64,000 nt of DNA from Limosilactobacillus urinaemulieris (GCF_014838745.1 NZ_JABUXR010000004.1:85392-149391); one strand, 5' to 3'; positions 16,249 through 25,376 are shown, counted from the stretch's first letter. Numbers and translations: made by a program. Notes: generated by a model not told the origin, from the letters alone.

Positions 16249-17073
16249 ATGAAATTTTATATTGTCGATGATGACCAATCAATTCTCTATGTCCTGCAAA
16301 ATATCATTGAACAAAACTTTAACGATGAAGTTGTCGGGATGACCAGTTCTTCACCTGACGCATTGCAAGAATTAATGGTTAAAGATGTCGATATTGTCCT
16401 CGTTGACCTTTTAATGCCTGAATTATCAGGAGTTGACCTCGTACGAAAAGTCAAAGACGTGAAACCAAATATCCGCTTTGTTATGATCTCCAAAGTGCAA
16501 AATAGTGAGATGCGGGCAGAAGCTTATAAGGCCGGAATCGAATTTTTTATTAATAAGCCCATTAACTTGATTGAGGTTAAAACTGTTCTTAAAAACGTTA
16601 GGCAAAGCCTCCAAATGGCGACGCAACTCTCCGATATTTCGAAAATGGTTAATAACTTTACTCCCCAGTCGCAACCAAAATCAACTGAAGCTCACCACCA
16701 GGCTACCGCTACCCTCAACTATCTCGGTATGACTTCAGAAAAAGGGACGGGCGATATTCTCAAGATTACCTCCTTGATGAAGGCACAAAACGAGAATTAC
16801 CGAAACATTAATTTAGAACAATTAATGGGCATCTCAGAACACGAACGCCGAATAATTGACCAGCGGATTCGGCGGGCGATTAAGGTTGGTTTAGCAAACA
16901 TCGCTAACCGATTGATTGACAACCCCTATGACGAGCAGCTATCTGATATTTCTAACCTGCTCTTTGGCTATGAAAGCGTCCATAGCGAAATGCTATATCA
17001 GCAAGGCAAGCGCTCTTCTGGTGGGAGAATTTCTATTCAAAAGTTTTTAGACGGTCTCGTTAGTAAAGAGTAA
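16249..17073 (+). CDS. Response regulator, GlnL/YcbB type
   Basis: 274 residues. An N-terminal receiver domain (residues 1-118) has acidic residues DDD near 8-10, phosphoacceptor Asp near 53 in VLVDLLMPE, and Lys near 104 in INKPI. The C-terminal part (ISEHERRIIDQRIRRAIKVG and on) resembles the YcbB/GlnL DNA-binding domain rather than OmpR, LuxR or LytR types. In B. subtilis GlnKL controls glutamine uptake and glutaminase. Here it probably controls the divergent YfcC-type gene. The start has AGGGTGAG upstream. Co-transcribed with the kinase. Confidence 0.87.
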   Translation: MKFYIVDDDQSILYVLQNIIEQNFNDEVVGMTSSSPDALQELMVKDVDIVLVDLLMPELSGVDLVRKVKDVKPNIRFVMISKVQNSEMRAEAYKAGIEFFINKPINLIEVKTVLKNVRQSLQMATQLSDISKMVNNFTPQSQPKSTEAHHQATATLNYLGMTSEKGTGDILKITSLMKAQNENYRNINLEQLMGISEHERRIIDQRIRRAIKVGLANIANRLIDNPYDEQLSDISNLLFGYESVHSEMLYQQGKRSSGGRISIQKFLDGLVSKE

Positions 17074-17141
17074 AAGTAAAAAAATAAGAGGGGGTTGTGA
17101 CATAAGTCCTATTATTTAGATAAAACACGAACAGCGCAGTA

Positions 17142-17246
17142 CACAAATGAGCTCCAGTGTTCGGTAAGATCCGAACTCTGGAGCTCTATTTGTGCTTGCG
17201 GGGGCGTGAAGACGAAGTCATAAATGACTTCTATCACGCTCCCCCC
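17142..17246. terminator. Two successive strong hairpins after the response regulator
   Basis: The first stem (17142-17194) pairs CACAAAT with ATTTGTG, AGCTCCAG with CTGGAGCT and GTTCGG with CCGAAC. The second (17200-17246) pairs GGGGGCGTGA with TCACGCTCCCCC and GAAGTCA with TGACTTC. Neither has a long T-run, so they may be RNA-stabilising or repeat elements as well as terminators. A GAATCTA...TCGCGGGAAT fragment of another repeat follows at 17268-17294. Confidence 0.55.
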
Positions 17247-17305
17247 TATTTATATTTAGCGATCTCCGAATCTATAGCGTCTAGTCGCGGGAATCAGGCT
17301 TCTTT

Positions 17306-18427
17306 CTAATCCCATTGATGAAGGTAACTTGATAATCGTTTGAGTCCTTCTTTTAAGGTATCTTCAGGAGCACAGTATCCTAAACGAACGTGCTTGGGTG
17401 TATCAAAGGCATCTCCCGGAACGAGTAAGACCCCTTCATCCTTTAGCAGATTTTCACAGAAGGTATGAATATCAATTGGTACATCTAACTTGGGGAATGA
17501 AGTTGACACCGCTTGGGGCATTACTACTGAAGCCCGATCTTCATTTTCAATCCATTCTTGATAAATCTTCAAGTTACCGAGAACCAGCTTTCGATTACGT
17601 GCCAACACCTGGTCGCGGTGACGAAGAACATAGGTGGCAAGCAAATCATTAAAGACACCACCACAAATCATTGTATAATCACGGAACTTTCGGAAAAGAT
17701 CTGCGAGTTCACTATTGGTTGCAGTCCAGCCAATCCGGATTCCTGGTACTGAGTAGGTCTTAGAAAGTGAATTAGTGGCAATTCCTTTATCGTAAAGATC
17801 GATAATTGATGTAAACTTTGTTGGATCGTCTAACGGCAAATAAACTTCATCTACCAAGACATACGCACCAACCGACTTAGCAATTTCGACAACCTGCTCT
17901 AAGAATTGCTTATCCAAAATTGTCCCAGTCGGGTTATTAGCATTGTTTAAGCAAATCATCTTCGTATCAGGGCGAATTAGTTTTTTCAACTCGTTAATGT
18001 CTGGATACCAGTTAGCTTCTTCATGAATATGCCAAAAGTCAACCTTGGCCCCAAGCGACTTAGGAATATCGTATAGCTGCTGATACGACGGGTATTCTGC
18101 AATAACATGATCGCCAGGTTGAATCAAACTATATAGGGCTAAGATATTGGCCCCGGTTGCCCCGTTAGTCTGTAACACATTTTCCGGTTCTACATGTTGG
18201 TACAGCTTAGCGACTTCCTGCTTGAATTCAGGCGAGCCCTCAATCCAACCATAGTTCATCTTTTGTTGATCCAACATTGAATAAAACTCTTGACCATTAT
18301 TACCGTCAAGGTTTAACACCTCATGCATTGTTAACGAAGCAATCGTGCTTTGGGAAATATCATATTTAGCACTCTTTTCCCATTTATTCAGCCACGCCTC
18401 AACACCAAATGGAGCAATCTCTACCAT
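17306..18427 (-). CDS. PLP-dependent aminotransferase, ArcT-like
   Basis: 373-residue fold-type I aminotransferase. The PLP lysine is in NSLSKTYSVPGIRIGW (Lys near 223). Other markers are NNANNPTG (substrate/PLP loop) and DEVYLPLDD. It follows the amino acid antiporter after 13 bp with an AGGAGG site, so they form one operon. Putative transaminases of this kind (ArcT) occur in arginine deiminase operons of lactic acid bacteria beside ArcD, and the pair here resembles that module without arcABC. The actual substrate is not known from sequence. Similar proteins are sometimes named capreomycidine-synthase-like without functional support. Confidence 0.8.
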   Translation of the reverse strand: MVEIAPFGVEAWLNKWEKSAKYDISQSTIASLTMHEVLNLDGNNGQEFYSMLDQQKMNYGWIEGSPEFKQEVAKLYQHVEPENVLQTNGATGANILALYSLIQPGDHVIAEYPSYQQLYDIPKSLGAKVDFWHIHEEANWYPDINELKKLIRPDTKMICLNNANNPTGTILDKQFLEQVVEIAKSVGAYVLVDEVYLPLDDPTKFTSIIDLYDKGIATNSLSKTYSVPGIRIGWTATNSELADLFRKFRDYTMICGGVFNDLLATYVLRHRDQVLARNRKLVLGNLKIYQEWIENEDRASVVMPQAVSTSFPKLDVPIDIHTFCENLLKDEGVLLVPGDAFDTPKHVRLGYCAPEDTLKEGLKRLSSYLHQWD

Positions 18428-18440
18428 AAGTAATAACCTC

Positions 18441-19862
18441 CTAATTATTAATCGAAATGGTACCGTTACCGATTAAGACTAGTGAAACTACCGCAAAGAT
18501 AACAATTACGGCCATGACAACCTTTTCCTTAGTAGTAACAACATGCTTAAACTCTTTACATGCCTGTAAGTAGAAAATAAAGCCAGGGATAAAGCCGACA
18601 GAAACTACCATCACTTGCTTCCAACCAGACAAAATCATCGCCATTAATTCAAACAGGGTTGCGATTAACCCAATAATAAACTGACCCCATTCATTATTTT
18701 GACCGCTGTATTCCATTTGGTAAACCCCTACCAAGAAATAACAAATCAGAATTGCAGCCGTACATAAGGTATATGCAAAATTATACGCATAATTAGTGAA
18801 TAACAAAGAGAACAAGAAAATTGATTGTAGCACCCCGGTGATGATTAATGCTCGAGTTGGCGCCTTCTTACTGTTTAACTTTCCCCAGGAGGTTGGCAGA
18901 GTTTGGTCATCTGCCATTAACATCAATGATTCAGCTGGCAACATCGTCCATGAAAGCCAAGAAACTAGCACTGAAATGATTAACCCAATACTAATTAATG
19001 CGGCGCCCCAACCGCCAACTAGGTGTTGCATAATTGCTCCAAGAGCTGGTTGACCACCAGCAGCTAACTGTGCCCGAGTCATTACTCCATAAGGCAAGAT
19101 TGAAACGACAATGTAGATTGTCAGTAAACTAGCAAGACCAAGAATTGAAGCCCGTTCTGCATCAGTCCGTGTTCGTGCCCGGCTTGAAAGTACTGATGCC
19201 CCTTCAACACCAACGAACAGCCACATCATAACAATAATTGATGACCGAACCTGGGTAAATAGTGACGTTTGCTTTAATCCGTGAACGTTTTGAATAACGT
19301 TACCCCAAAAATCCGTCGTAAACATTTTTGCTTTGAATGCAATGATTACACAAATAACGAAGACAATCAGCGGAATGATTTTGCATATTGTTCCAATTGA
19401 ATTTATAAAAGCTGCTGATTCAATCCCCCGGTTAACTAAAAGCGTCAAAATCCAAGTTAAAATAATTGCTACAATAATGGATACTAGATTTTGACCATTT
19501 GCAAACACCTTAGGAAAAAATGTCCCGAACGCACTCATTGTAATCGTGGCAAACGCAATGTTACCAAGCCAAGCTGATAACCAATACGCCCATCCAGAAA
19601 TGAACTCGCCAAGCGACCCAAATGCAGCCCCTGCATAACTGAAGATTCCCGAATCCAGATCTGGTCGTTTTTGCGAAAGGTTATTTAGCGATAATACTAG
19701 GGTTAAAACCCCAATTCCGACAATAATCCAGGCTAGAATCGCCGGCCCAGGTGCAGCCGCTGTTGCTAAGTCACTTGTTATTCCAAAAACTCCTGAGCCA
19801 ATCGTTGAACCGATAATCAACAACGTTAGCTCGGTTGTATTAATTCCTTTTTTCTCATCCAT
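18441..19862 (-). CDS. APC-family basic amino acid antiporter, ArcD-like
   Basis: 473-residue carrier with about 12-13 helices. It has the APC N-terminal motif TIGSGVFGITSDLATAA and the basic-amino-acid/polyamine antiporter features GVEGASVLSSRARTRTDAERA and SWLSWTMLPAESLMLMA. Members exchange arginine for ornithine or similar pairs. The start at 19862 (MDEKKGINTT) has GGAG 9 bp upstream. Further upstream starts lack a properly spaced site. First gene of a two-gene operon with the aminotransferase. Substrate inferred only from family and neighbour. Confidence 0.85.
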   Translation of the reverse strand: MDEKKGINTTELTLLIIGSTIGSGVFGITSDLATAAAPGPAILAWIIVGIGVLTLVLSLNNLSQKRPDLDSGIFSYAGAAFGSLGEFISGWAYWLSAWLGNIAFATITMSAFGTFFPKVFANGQNLVSIIVAIILTWILTLLVNRGIESAAFINSIGTICKIIPLIVFVICVIIAFKAKMFTTDFWGNVIQNVHGLKQTSLFTQVRSSIIVMMWLFVGVEGASVLSSRARTRTDAERASILGLASLLTIYIVVSILPYGVMTRAQLAAGGQPALGAIMQHLVGGWGAALISIGLIISVLVSWLSWTMLPAESLMLMADDQTLPTSWGKLNSKKAPTRALIITGVLQSIFLFSLLFTNYAYNFAYTLCTAAILICYFLVGVYQMEYSGQNNEWGQFIIGLIATLFELMAMILSGWKQVMVVSVGFIPGFIFYLQACKEFKHVVTTKEKVVMAVIVIFAVVSLVLIGNGTISINN

Positions 19863-20014
19863 TAGCATTAACTCCAATCCATCCTCAAGTAACACTCAAT
19901 GTTTATTATTCAAAATAATAAATATTTATTAATTAACGGTAATTATAACAGGGTTAGTTGCTTCTTTCAAATAGAATTGATAAATTGGCTAAATTTGAAT
20001 CCTAAATCAAAAAA

Positions 20015-20047
20015 ACTGAGAGATTAACAGATCATTAGTCTCCCAGT
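20015..20047 (-). terminator. Terminator for the phosphatase gene
   Basis: On the minus strand ACTGGGAGA pairs with TCTCTCAGT (one mismatch), followed by seven T. It lies beyond the repeat block that follows the phosphatase gene. Confidence 0.65.
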
Positions 20048-20082
20048 ATTTAATGATATTCGCGTTAAGATTACAAGCTACC

Positions 20083-20431
20083 TAATGTTAGGCAGCATTG
20101 CTAGAGCTAGCAATTCTAGGCAACTGAGCCGAGAACTGCTCGCCAGGGACTTGCTAGAGCTAACGTATCCTACTGCAACTTAGTCGAAACGCGTTCAGCC
20201 TAAGCTCCCTCAAGATAACGACCTCTCTCCTAGGCGCAGGTCGCCCTCGTCGAGAGAAATCGTTATCATCCGGGAGCTCTTTACGGCTTCACGCTCTGCT
20301 AGCTCACACTCTACTTTAAACGTGCTTCGCCCGAGTTTCCTAGAGCTAGCGACCTCCTTCCTAGGCGCAAGTCGCCTTCGTCAGGAGAAATCGCTAGCTT
20401 TCCGGAAACTCTTTGGAGCGAAGGCACTCTA
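20083..20431 (-). repeat. Three tandem modular hairpin repeats after the phosphatase gene
   Basis: Read on the minus strand, the block begins with the TAG stop of the phosphatase gene (20431-20429, TAGAGTG). Unit 1 (20431-20322) has arms TTCGC/GCGAA, GGAAACTC/GAGTTTCC and AGCTAGCGA/TCGCTAGCT around the core with CCTAGGCGC. Unit 2 (to about 20190) begins TAGAGTGTGAGC and has arms GGGAGCT/AGCTCCC and GATAACGA/TCGTTATC around the same kind of core. Unit 3 is GACTAAGTTGCAGTAGGATA and on. The second and third units recur inverted at 23770-23966. Confidence 0.8.
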
Positions 20432-21082
20432 TTTATCATACTCCTCAATCTTGAAATCGTGGTCGGTGAGGGTGGCGGTGGTGAGGCTACCATTCTTTGG
20501 ACGGACGGTGACATCGTATTTACCGCCACCAAATTTTTCGACAAGGCTTAAGAGGGTATTTCCATGGCTTACCCACAGAACGTTGGCATCTTCCGGAAGG
20601 TCGGCATGCCGGATCAATTCAAGTCCCTTATTCATTCGCTCCCAGTATTCCTGGTTATTTTCCGCATCATGGAATGGGTCGGCATCCTTCAGCCAGTCCT
20701 TCGCTTGACCAATGGAACTAGCAAGGACGATTTCCTTAAATGTATTGTAGCCATGTGGAGCACCAGCATTATACCAAGCCAAGTCCATATTCGTTCCCTC
20801 ATAAGAACCATAAAATTCCTCACGGAAATATGGGGCAACGACCGGTGAATGTACAGAATCTGCTTGATTTAAGTCGAGGATCTCTTGAATAGTTTCCATT
20901 GCCCGCGTTGTGTCACTACAAAAAGCCGCGTCAAAGTGAATCTCTTTCAGTCGCTCGCCAGCTTTTTTTGCGTCCTGTTTTCCCTTTTCAGTCAACGGCG
21001 AATTACTCCATCCCTGAAGTTTATTGTAGATGTTGTAATATGTTTGACCATGTCGTACTAAGTAGATATTTAATTTTGTCAT
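20429..21082 (-). CDS. Histidine phosphatase family protein (phosphoglycerate mutase-like)
   Basis: 217-residue member of the histidine phosphatase superfamily. The catalytic motif LVRHGQTYYN is at residues 7-16, and the second catalytic His is in WVSHGNTLLSL near 170. Acidic and Arg positions (ERL, CSDTTRAMET) are also in place. Such proteins range from cofactor-dependent mutases to broad phosphatases, and the GpmB-like size favours a phosphatase. A good GGAGG site precedes the start. It is monocistronic. The stop codon is part of the adjoining repeat unit. Confidence 0.85.
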   Translation of the reverse strand: MTKLNIYLVRHGQTYYNIYNKLQGWSNSPLTEKGKQDAKKAGERLKEIHFDAAFCSDTTRAMETIQEILDLNQADSVHSPVVAPYFREEFYGSYEGTNMDLAWYNAGAPHGYNTFKEIVLASSIGQAKDWLKDADPFHDAENNQEYWERMNKGLELIRHADLPEDANVLWVSHGNTLLSLVEKFGGGKYDVTVRPKNGSLTTATLTDHDFKIEEYDK

Positions 21083-21239
21083 GACCCATCCTCCGTTCTT
21101 CTGTAATCTCCTTAATTATAGCGCTACCATTAGCGATTTAGAAGCGGAACCAATTCTTTGAAATTGCTTATCCGCGTTTTCACAGCTTCTTCATACTTTC
21201 CCATTATTCTTAAAGCCAAGATGAAGGAAGGGATTATTA

Positions 21240-21512
21240 ATGACATTAAAAGAAACTACTTCTCAACCTAATATTGTCGCGGCTAAAATTATTGCCATGA
21301 GTGCCAGAAAAGTTACCGTAGTGACGGAAGAAGGCCACTTATTGGTAATTCCATTGACCAAGGAATACCGGCAGGACAAAACGATGCTTGAATCTTTAAA
21401 AGATATTCTTCGTGCTGGAATTTGGATTCCTGTCAACAAGAAGTTACGCAAGTTATTCAGTCATGACTGGTTAGTAGAACCTGAACCGGCTCCGGTTAAG
21501 GTAAATAAATAA
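21240..21512 (+). CDS. Small conserved-looking hypothetical protein
   Basis: A 90-residue protein with a clear site (AAGGAAGGG) before ATG. The middle, AAKIIAMSARKVTVVTEEGHLLVIPLTKEY, looks like a small beta-barrel or KOW/RNA-binding-like strand pattern, and the tail is proline/lysine rich. No signal peptide or membrane helix. It lies between the phosphatase and the LTA-synthase-like gene, 127 bp ahead of the latter. I do not recognise the family. The ribosome binding site and codon use support a real gene. Confidence 0.65.
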   Translation: MTLKETTSQPNIVAAKIIAMSARKVTVVTEEGHLLVIPLTKEYRQDKTMLESLKDILRAGIWIPVNKKLRKLFSHDWLVEPEPAPVKVNK

Positions 21513-21639
21513 TTAAATTTTGACAACAATCTTTCTTAGATAAATGTTTCTCAATTAATCTGTGATAGAATGGCTATTGATTTGCTAGTTTTGCTAGCAC
21601 TAAATAACTATTAAATCTCGATTGCGAGGAACATTCCTA

Positions 21640-23772
21640 ATGAAAAAACTAAGCAAATTCGTGGACACTAGGATCGGGTTCTTCACCCTTCTAGTAGTCC
21701 TTTTTTGGTTAAAGACATTATTTGCTTACTTTACTGACTTTAAATTAGGAGCAGAAGGCATTTTTCAATACCTGATTCTGCTAATTAATCCGTTACCAAT
21801 TACCGCATTAATTTACAGTATTGCCTTTTACTTTAAGCGGTCCCGCTTCTTTTACCCAGTTTTAATGGGATTAGATATTGCTAACACGCTTTTACTGTAC
21901 CTAAACGTCATCTATTATCGTGAATTTACTGATTTTATGACAATTGCAACCATGACTGGTTACTCAAAGGTTAATCAGGGACTAAGTGGCAGTTCACTAG
22001 CCCTCACTAACATTCACGATCTTTTTTATTGGCTTGATATTGTCGTTATTATTATTCTAATGCTGTTGCACAAGATCCATTTTGATCCTCGTGCTATCAG
22101 CACTAAATTAGCCTTTGCGTTTACTTCAATGGCATTGACTCTTTTTGGCGTTAACCTTTCATTTGCCGAAATGAGCCGGCCACAATTACTTACCCGGACG
22201 TTCGACCGAACTTATATTGTTAAGTATCTCGGAATTGATGCATTTACCGGGTATGATGTTTTGAAATCACAACATATTAACAAAATGCGTCAAAGCGCTA
22301 CAAAGTCAGAGCTACTAAAAGTTAAGAAGTTTACTGACAAGCACTATGCATCCCCAAATCCCAAAATGTATGGGATCGCTAAGGGACGTAACGTTATTGT
22401 TATCCACCTTGAAAGTTTCCAACAATTCTTAATTGATAAAAAAGTTAACGGGCAAGAAGTGACCCCATTCCTAAACTCTTTGTATCATGGCAATGATACT
22501 TACGCAGTCGATAACTTCTTCCATCAAGTTGGTCAAGGAAAGACCAGTGATGCTGAAAATATGCTTGAAACCAGTACATTTGGGCTTCCCCAAGGGTCAC
22601 TTTTTGCCACTCTTGGTAGCGATAATACTTTCCAGGGAGCGCCAGCAATTTTAAATCAACGGGCTGGTTATACTAGCGCAGTCTTTCATGGTAACGTAGC
22701 CAGTTTCTGGAACCGGAACAACGTTTACAAGAACTTAGGGTACCAATACTTCTTCGATGCAAGCTACTATGATACTTCTGGTGATAAGGCAACGGGATAT
22801 GGTCTGAAAGATAAGCTGCTTTTTAAGAACTCCATTAACTACTTACAAAACTTACAGCAGCCGTTCTATACTAAGTTCATCACTGTTACTAACCACTTCC
22901 CATACAGCTTGGACGATGAGGATAAGGATCCTAACTTCCAAACTACCAATACCGGGAATACTACCGTTGATAACTACTTCGTGACAGCCCATTACCTCGA
23001 TCAATCACTCGCTGAATTCTTTGCTTACCTGCAAAAGACAGGGTTAGATAAAAATTCGGTGATCATGATTTATGGTGACCATTATGGAATTTCAAATTCT
23101 GAAAACAAGGCTTTAGCATCTGCCCTTGATCGTAATCCAGATGAGTGGACGGACTTTGATAATACTCAACTTCAGCGAGTACCATTAATGTTTGTTATCC
23201 CTGGTTCTGGCGGTCACGGTGGAATTTATCACCAATATGGCGGTGAAGTTGATGTCTTACCAACCCTGCTTCACCTCCTTGGGATTAGCACCAAGCGGTA
23301 TATCCAGTTTGGTACCGACCTCTTCTCCAGTCAGCACAGTCAAGTTGTTGCTTTCCGTAATCACGATTTTGTGACCCCTCATTTCTCCAGCATTAGCGGA
23401 ACAATTTATGATAATAAGACCGGTAAAATTGCTAAGTTAACTGCAAAACAAAAGAAACAGCTAAAGAAGGATCGCAAACTTGTTAATACCGAATTATCGC
23501 TTTCCGATTCCTTAAACGAAAAGAACCTTCTTCGTTTCTACCATCCAAAAGGCTTCAAGAAGGTTAACCCTGCGGACTACAATTATTCCAATGGTTTGAA
23601 GCGGGAGAAGCAGATCGAAAAGAAATTAGGAGATAAGTCAACCAGCATCTTCTCAAAGAACGGCGATCGTTCAACCGTTGACGATTACTCAACCGACGCT
23701 CCTGAGCAAAACCACTCCTCAACTGATTCTAACCGAATTAAAATTACTAACCCGGATGGGAATAATAAATAG
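21640..23772 (+). CDS. LTA synthase-family sulfatase-fold membrane protein
   Basis: 710 residues with five membrane helices (about residues 10-190) and a large extracellular alkaline-phosphatase/sulfatase domain. Visible catalytic features are VIHLESFQ (metal-binding Glu), GKTSDAEN (catalytic Thr near 301), NHFPY and GDHYGIS (metal ligands near 478). LtaS-type enzymes polymerise glycerophosphate on a lipid anchor or prime it. Which one this is cannot be told. ATG at 21640 with GAGGAA is preferred over the in-frame TTG at 21622. The C-terminal tail after residue 600 is hydrophilic and long. Its TAG stop belongs to a hairpin repeat. Confidence 0.9.
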   Translation: MKKLSKFVDTRIGFFTLLVVLFWLKTLFAYFTDFKLGAEGIFQYLILLINPLPITALIYSIAFYFKRSRFFYPVLMGLDIANTLLLYLNVIYYREFTDFMTIATMTGYSKVNQGLSGSSLALTNIHDLFYWLDIVVIIILMLLHKIHFDPRAISTKLAFAFTSMALTLFGVNLSFAEMSRPQLLTRTFDRTYIVKYLGIDAFTGYDVLKSQHINKMRQSATKSELLKVKKFTDKHYASPNPKMYGIAKGRNVIVIHLESFQQFLIDKKVNGQEVTPFLNSLYHGNDTYAVDNFFHQVGQGKTSDAENMLETSTFGLPQGSLFATLGSDNTFQGAPAILNQRAGYTSAVFHGNVASFWNRNNVYKNLGYQYFFDASYYDTSGDKATGYGLKDKLLFKNSINYLQNLQQPFYTKFITVTNHFPYSLDDEDKDPNFQTTNTGNTTVDNYFVTAHYLDQSLAEFFAYLQKTGLDKNSVIMIYGDHYGISNSENKALASALDRNPDEWTDFDNTQLQRVPLMFVIPGSGGHGGIYHQYGGEVDVLPTLLHLLGISTKRYIQFGTDLFSSQHSQVVAFRNHDFVTPHFSSISGTIYDNKTGKIAKLTAKQKKQLKKDRKLVNTELSLSDSLNEKNLLRFYHPKGFKKVNPADYNYSNGLKREKQIEKKLGDKSTSIFSKNGDRSTVDDYSTDAPEQNHSSTDSNRIKITNPDGNNK

Positions 23773-23966
23773 AGTGTGAGCCAGCAGAGCGTGAAGCCGT
23801 AAAGAGCTCCCGGATGATAACGATTTCTCTCGACGAGGGCGACTTGCGCCTAGGAGAGAGGTCGTTATCTTGAGGGAGCTTAGGCTGAACGCGTTTCGAC
23901 TAAGTTGCAGTAGGACACGTTAGCTCTAGCAAGTCCCTGGCGAACACGTTTTGACAATGATACAGT
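23770..23966 (+). repeat. Modular hairpin repeat after the LTA synthase-like gene (inverted copy of 20140-20310)
   Basis: Begins TAGAGTGTGAGCC with the gene's stop codon. Arms AGCTCCC/GGGAGCT and GATAACGA/TCGTTATC surround the core with TTGCGCCTAGGAGAG. A second unit (GACTAAGTTGCAGTAGGACA and on) ends with GGCGAACACGTTTTGAC. Almost the whole segment is a reverse copy of the block left of the phosphatase gene, so the pair flanks 20429-23772 as inverted repeats. Confidence 0.8.
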
Positions 23967-23992
23967 AAAAGCTTAACTACATAACAAAGCAA

Positions 23993-24032
23993 AAAACACC
24001 GGACTACAATTAAAATTGCAGTCCGGTGTTTT
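23993..24032. terminator. Strong bidirectional terminator
   Basis: AAAACACCGGACT pairs with AGTCCGGTGTTTT and CAATT with AATTG around a two-base loop, with A/T runs on both sides. Confidence 0.85.
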
Positions 24033-24039
24033 GAAATTT

Positions 24040-24117
24040 TGTGGCAGAGTAGAAACGTACTCGACTTGCTAGAGCTAATGCTCTAGGCAACATAGTCGAG
24101 ATCGGCTCGCCCTCTAA
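24040..24117 (-). repeat. Shorter hairpin repeat after the carboxypeptidase pseudogene
   Basis: On the minus strand the gene's TAA is followed by TTAGAGGGCGAGCCGATCTC, then a stem GACTATGTTGCC...and GCTCTAGCAAGTC, ending GTACGTTTCTACTCTG. It shares unit ends and the GACTATGTTGC segment with the elements near 13060 and 23900. Confidence 0.65.
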
Positions 24118-25353
24118 TTAATTCCAAATTCTCTGCCAAAGGTTTCCGCGGTTAATCGTCTCGGTACTCCGTAATGGAATAGCGAGAGGTTTATTATCAA
24201 CTGTTCTGATGTCAGAACCAGTAACTGCGATAGTCCCGAGCTGTTCACCCTTTTTAACCGGAGCGTCCAACCTTGCTTTATGGTTAGTCAAATGCTTGTA
24301 ATAACGAGGCTGAATAGTATACTGGGCTGTCTTTTGCATCTGCCATACCGTAAACGAATGTGGTCCAACGGTTAGCATCCGTTTGGTACCATTGGAAACC
24401 CGCTTTTGCGATTGCTTTTTATTCAACGTTAACACTTGTTGGTGGGCGTTCTGAATAAAGTACTGATACAGCTTTTGCGTTTGCGTAAATCGATCATCCT
24501 TGTCCTTACCGTTAGCATGAAGAACAACGGTGATCAGCCGATGCCCCTGGTAAATCCCTGTACTAGCGAAACAAGCCCCAGTAGCATCAGAAGTACCAGT
24601 CTTCAAGCCATCAATTTGCACACCGTCAACGGTATATTTACCACCGGGAAGCATTTTATTAAGGTTTTCAACTTCCTTTGTCTTCCCCTTGGCAATCATA
24701 AATTGAGCTTTAGGCTGACTTGTAACTTTTAGAACGCTTGGGTAGTGTTTAACCAAGTACCGTGACAGCAAGGCAACATCACGTGCAGTTATGGAGTTTT
24801 CAGCGTTATTACTGATTCCTGTTTGTTTTAATCCTTTCAGATCACCATTCTTTAACCCAACCGGATTAACAATCGTAGCATCAGTAATTCCTATTTACCG
24901 AGCCTTCTTTTGCATTTTTTCGTTAAACTGTTTTATGGTGCTTCCGTCAGCAGTTGCTAATGCTAAAGCCGCTCCATCAGCGGACTTAATCAGAGTTGCG
25001 TTGAAAAGCTCACGAACCGTGTATGATTGTCCAGCTTGCAACCCAATTGCAGAATAGTTTGAATCATTAGAAACCTCAGCAATCTTTTTACTGATCTTTA
25101 CTTTGGTATTCCATGAAAGTTGGTGATGATTAATCTCATCTTCAATCACACTTACCGTTAACAACTTACTAACTGAAGCAATCGGCAGCTTTTCCTCACT
25201 ATTTTGTTGATAAATAATCTGCCCCGTATCAGCGTCGATCATAATTGCAGAGCGACTGTCAATCAGCTGGGCAGCGGATGCTGTTTGTGGTCTAGCAACC
25301 ACGAAACAAATCATCAGTAATAATGTCGAAAGAAAAGCGATAACCTTTTTCAT
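24118..25353 (-). pseudogene. dacA: D-alanyl-D-alanine carboxypeptidase (PBP5/DacA type) with an internal stop
   Basis: Trims the terminal D-Ala of peptidoglycan side chains in related species. The 411-codon frame has a signal peptide (to about residue 28), the SxxK motif SVSK (60-63), an SxN-equivalent KSADGAA, KTG in GLKTGTSDATG and a C-terminal beta domain with an amphipathic tail (NRGNLWQRIWN). It is interrupted by an in-frame TAA at codon 153 (24895-24897). Both halves stay in the same frame (KKAR-stop-IGITDATIVNP). CAA (Gln) to TAA is the simplest origin. The truncated product keeps SVSK but loses KTG, so it should be inactive unless the stop is read through or is a sequencing error. 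Confidence 0.85.
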
Positions 25354-25376
25354 TTTTATTCTCCAATCAGTTGCTT

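Noticed and set aside
20322-20708. Open frame of 128 codons on the plus strand over the repeat block and phosphatase gene
   Set aside because: It runs antisense to the phosphatase and through a structured repeat, has no ribosome binding site and no recognisable domain.
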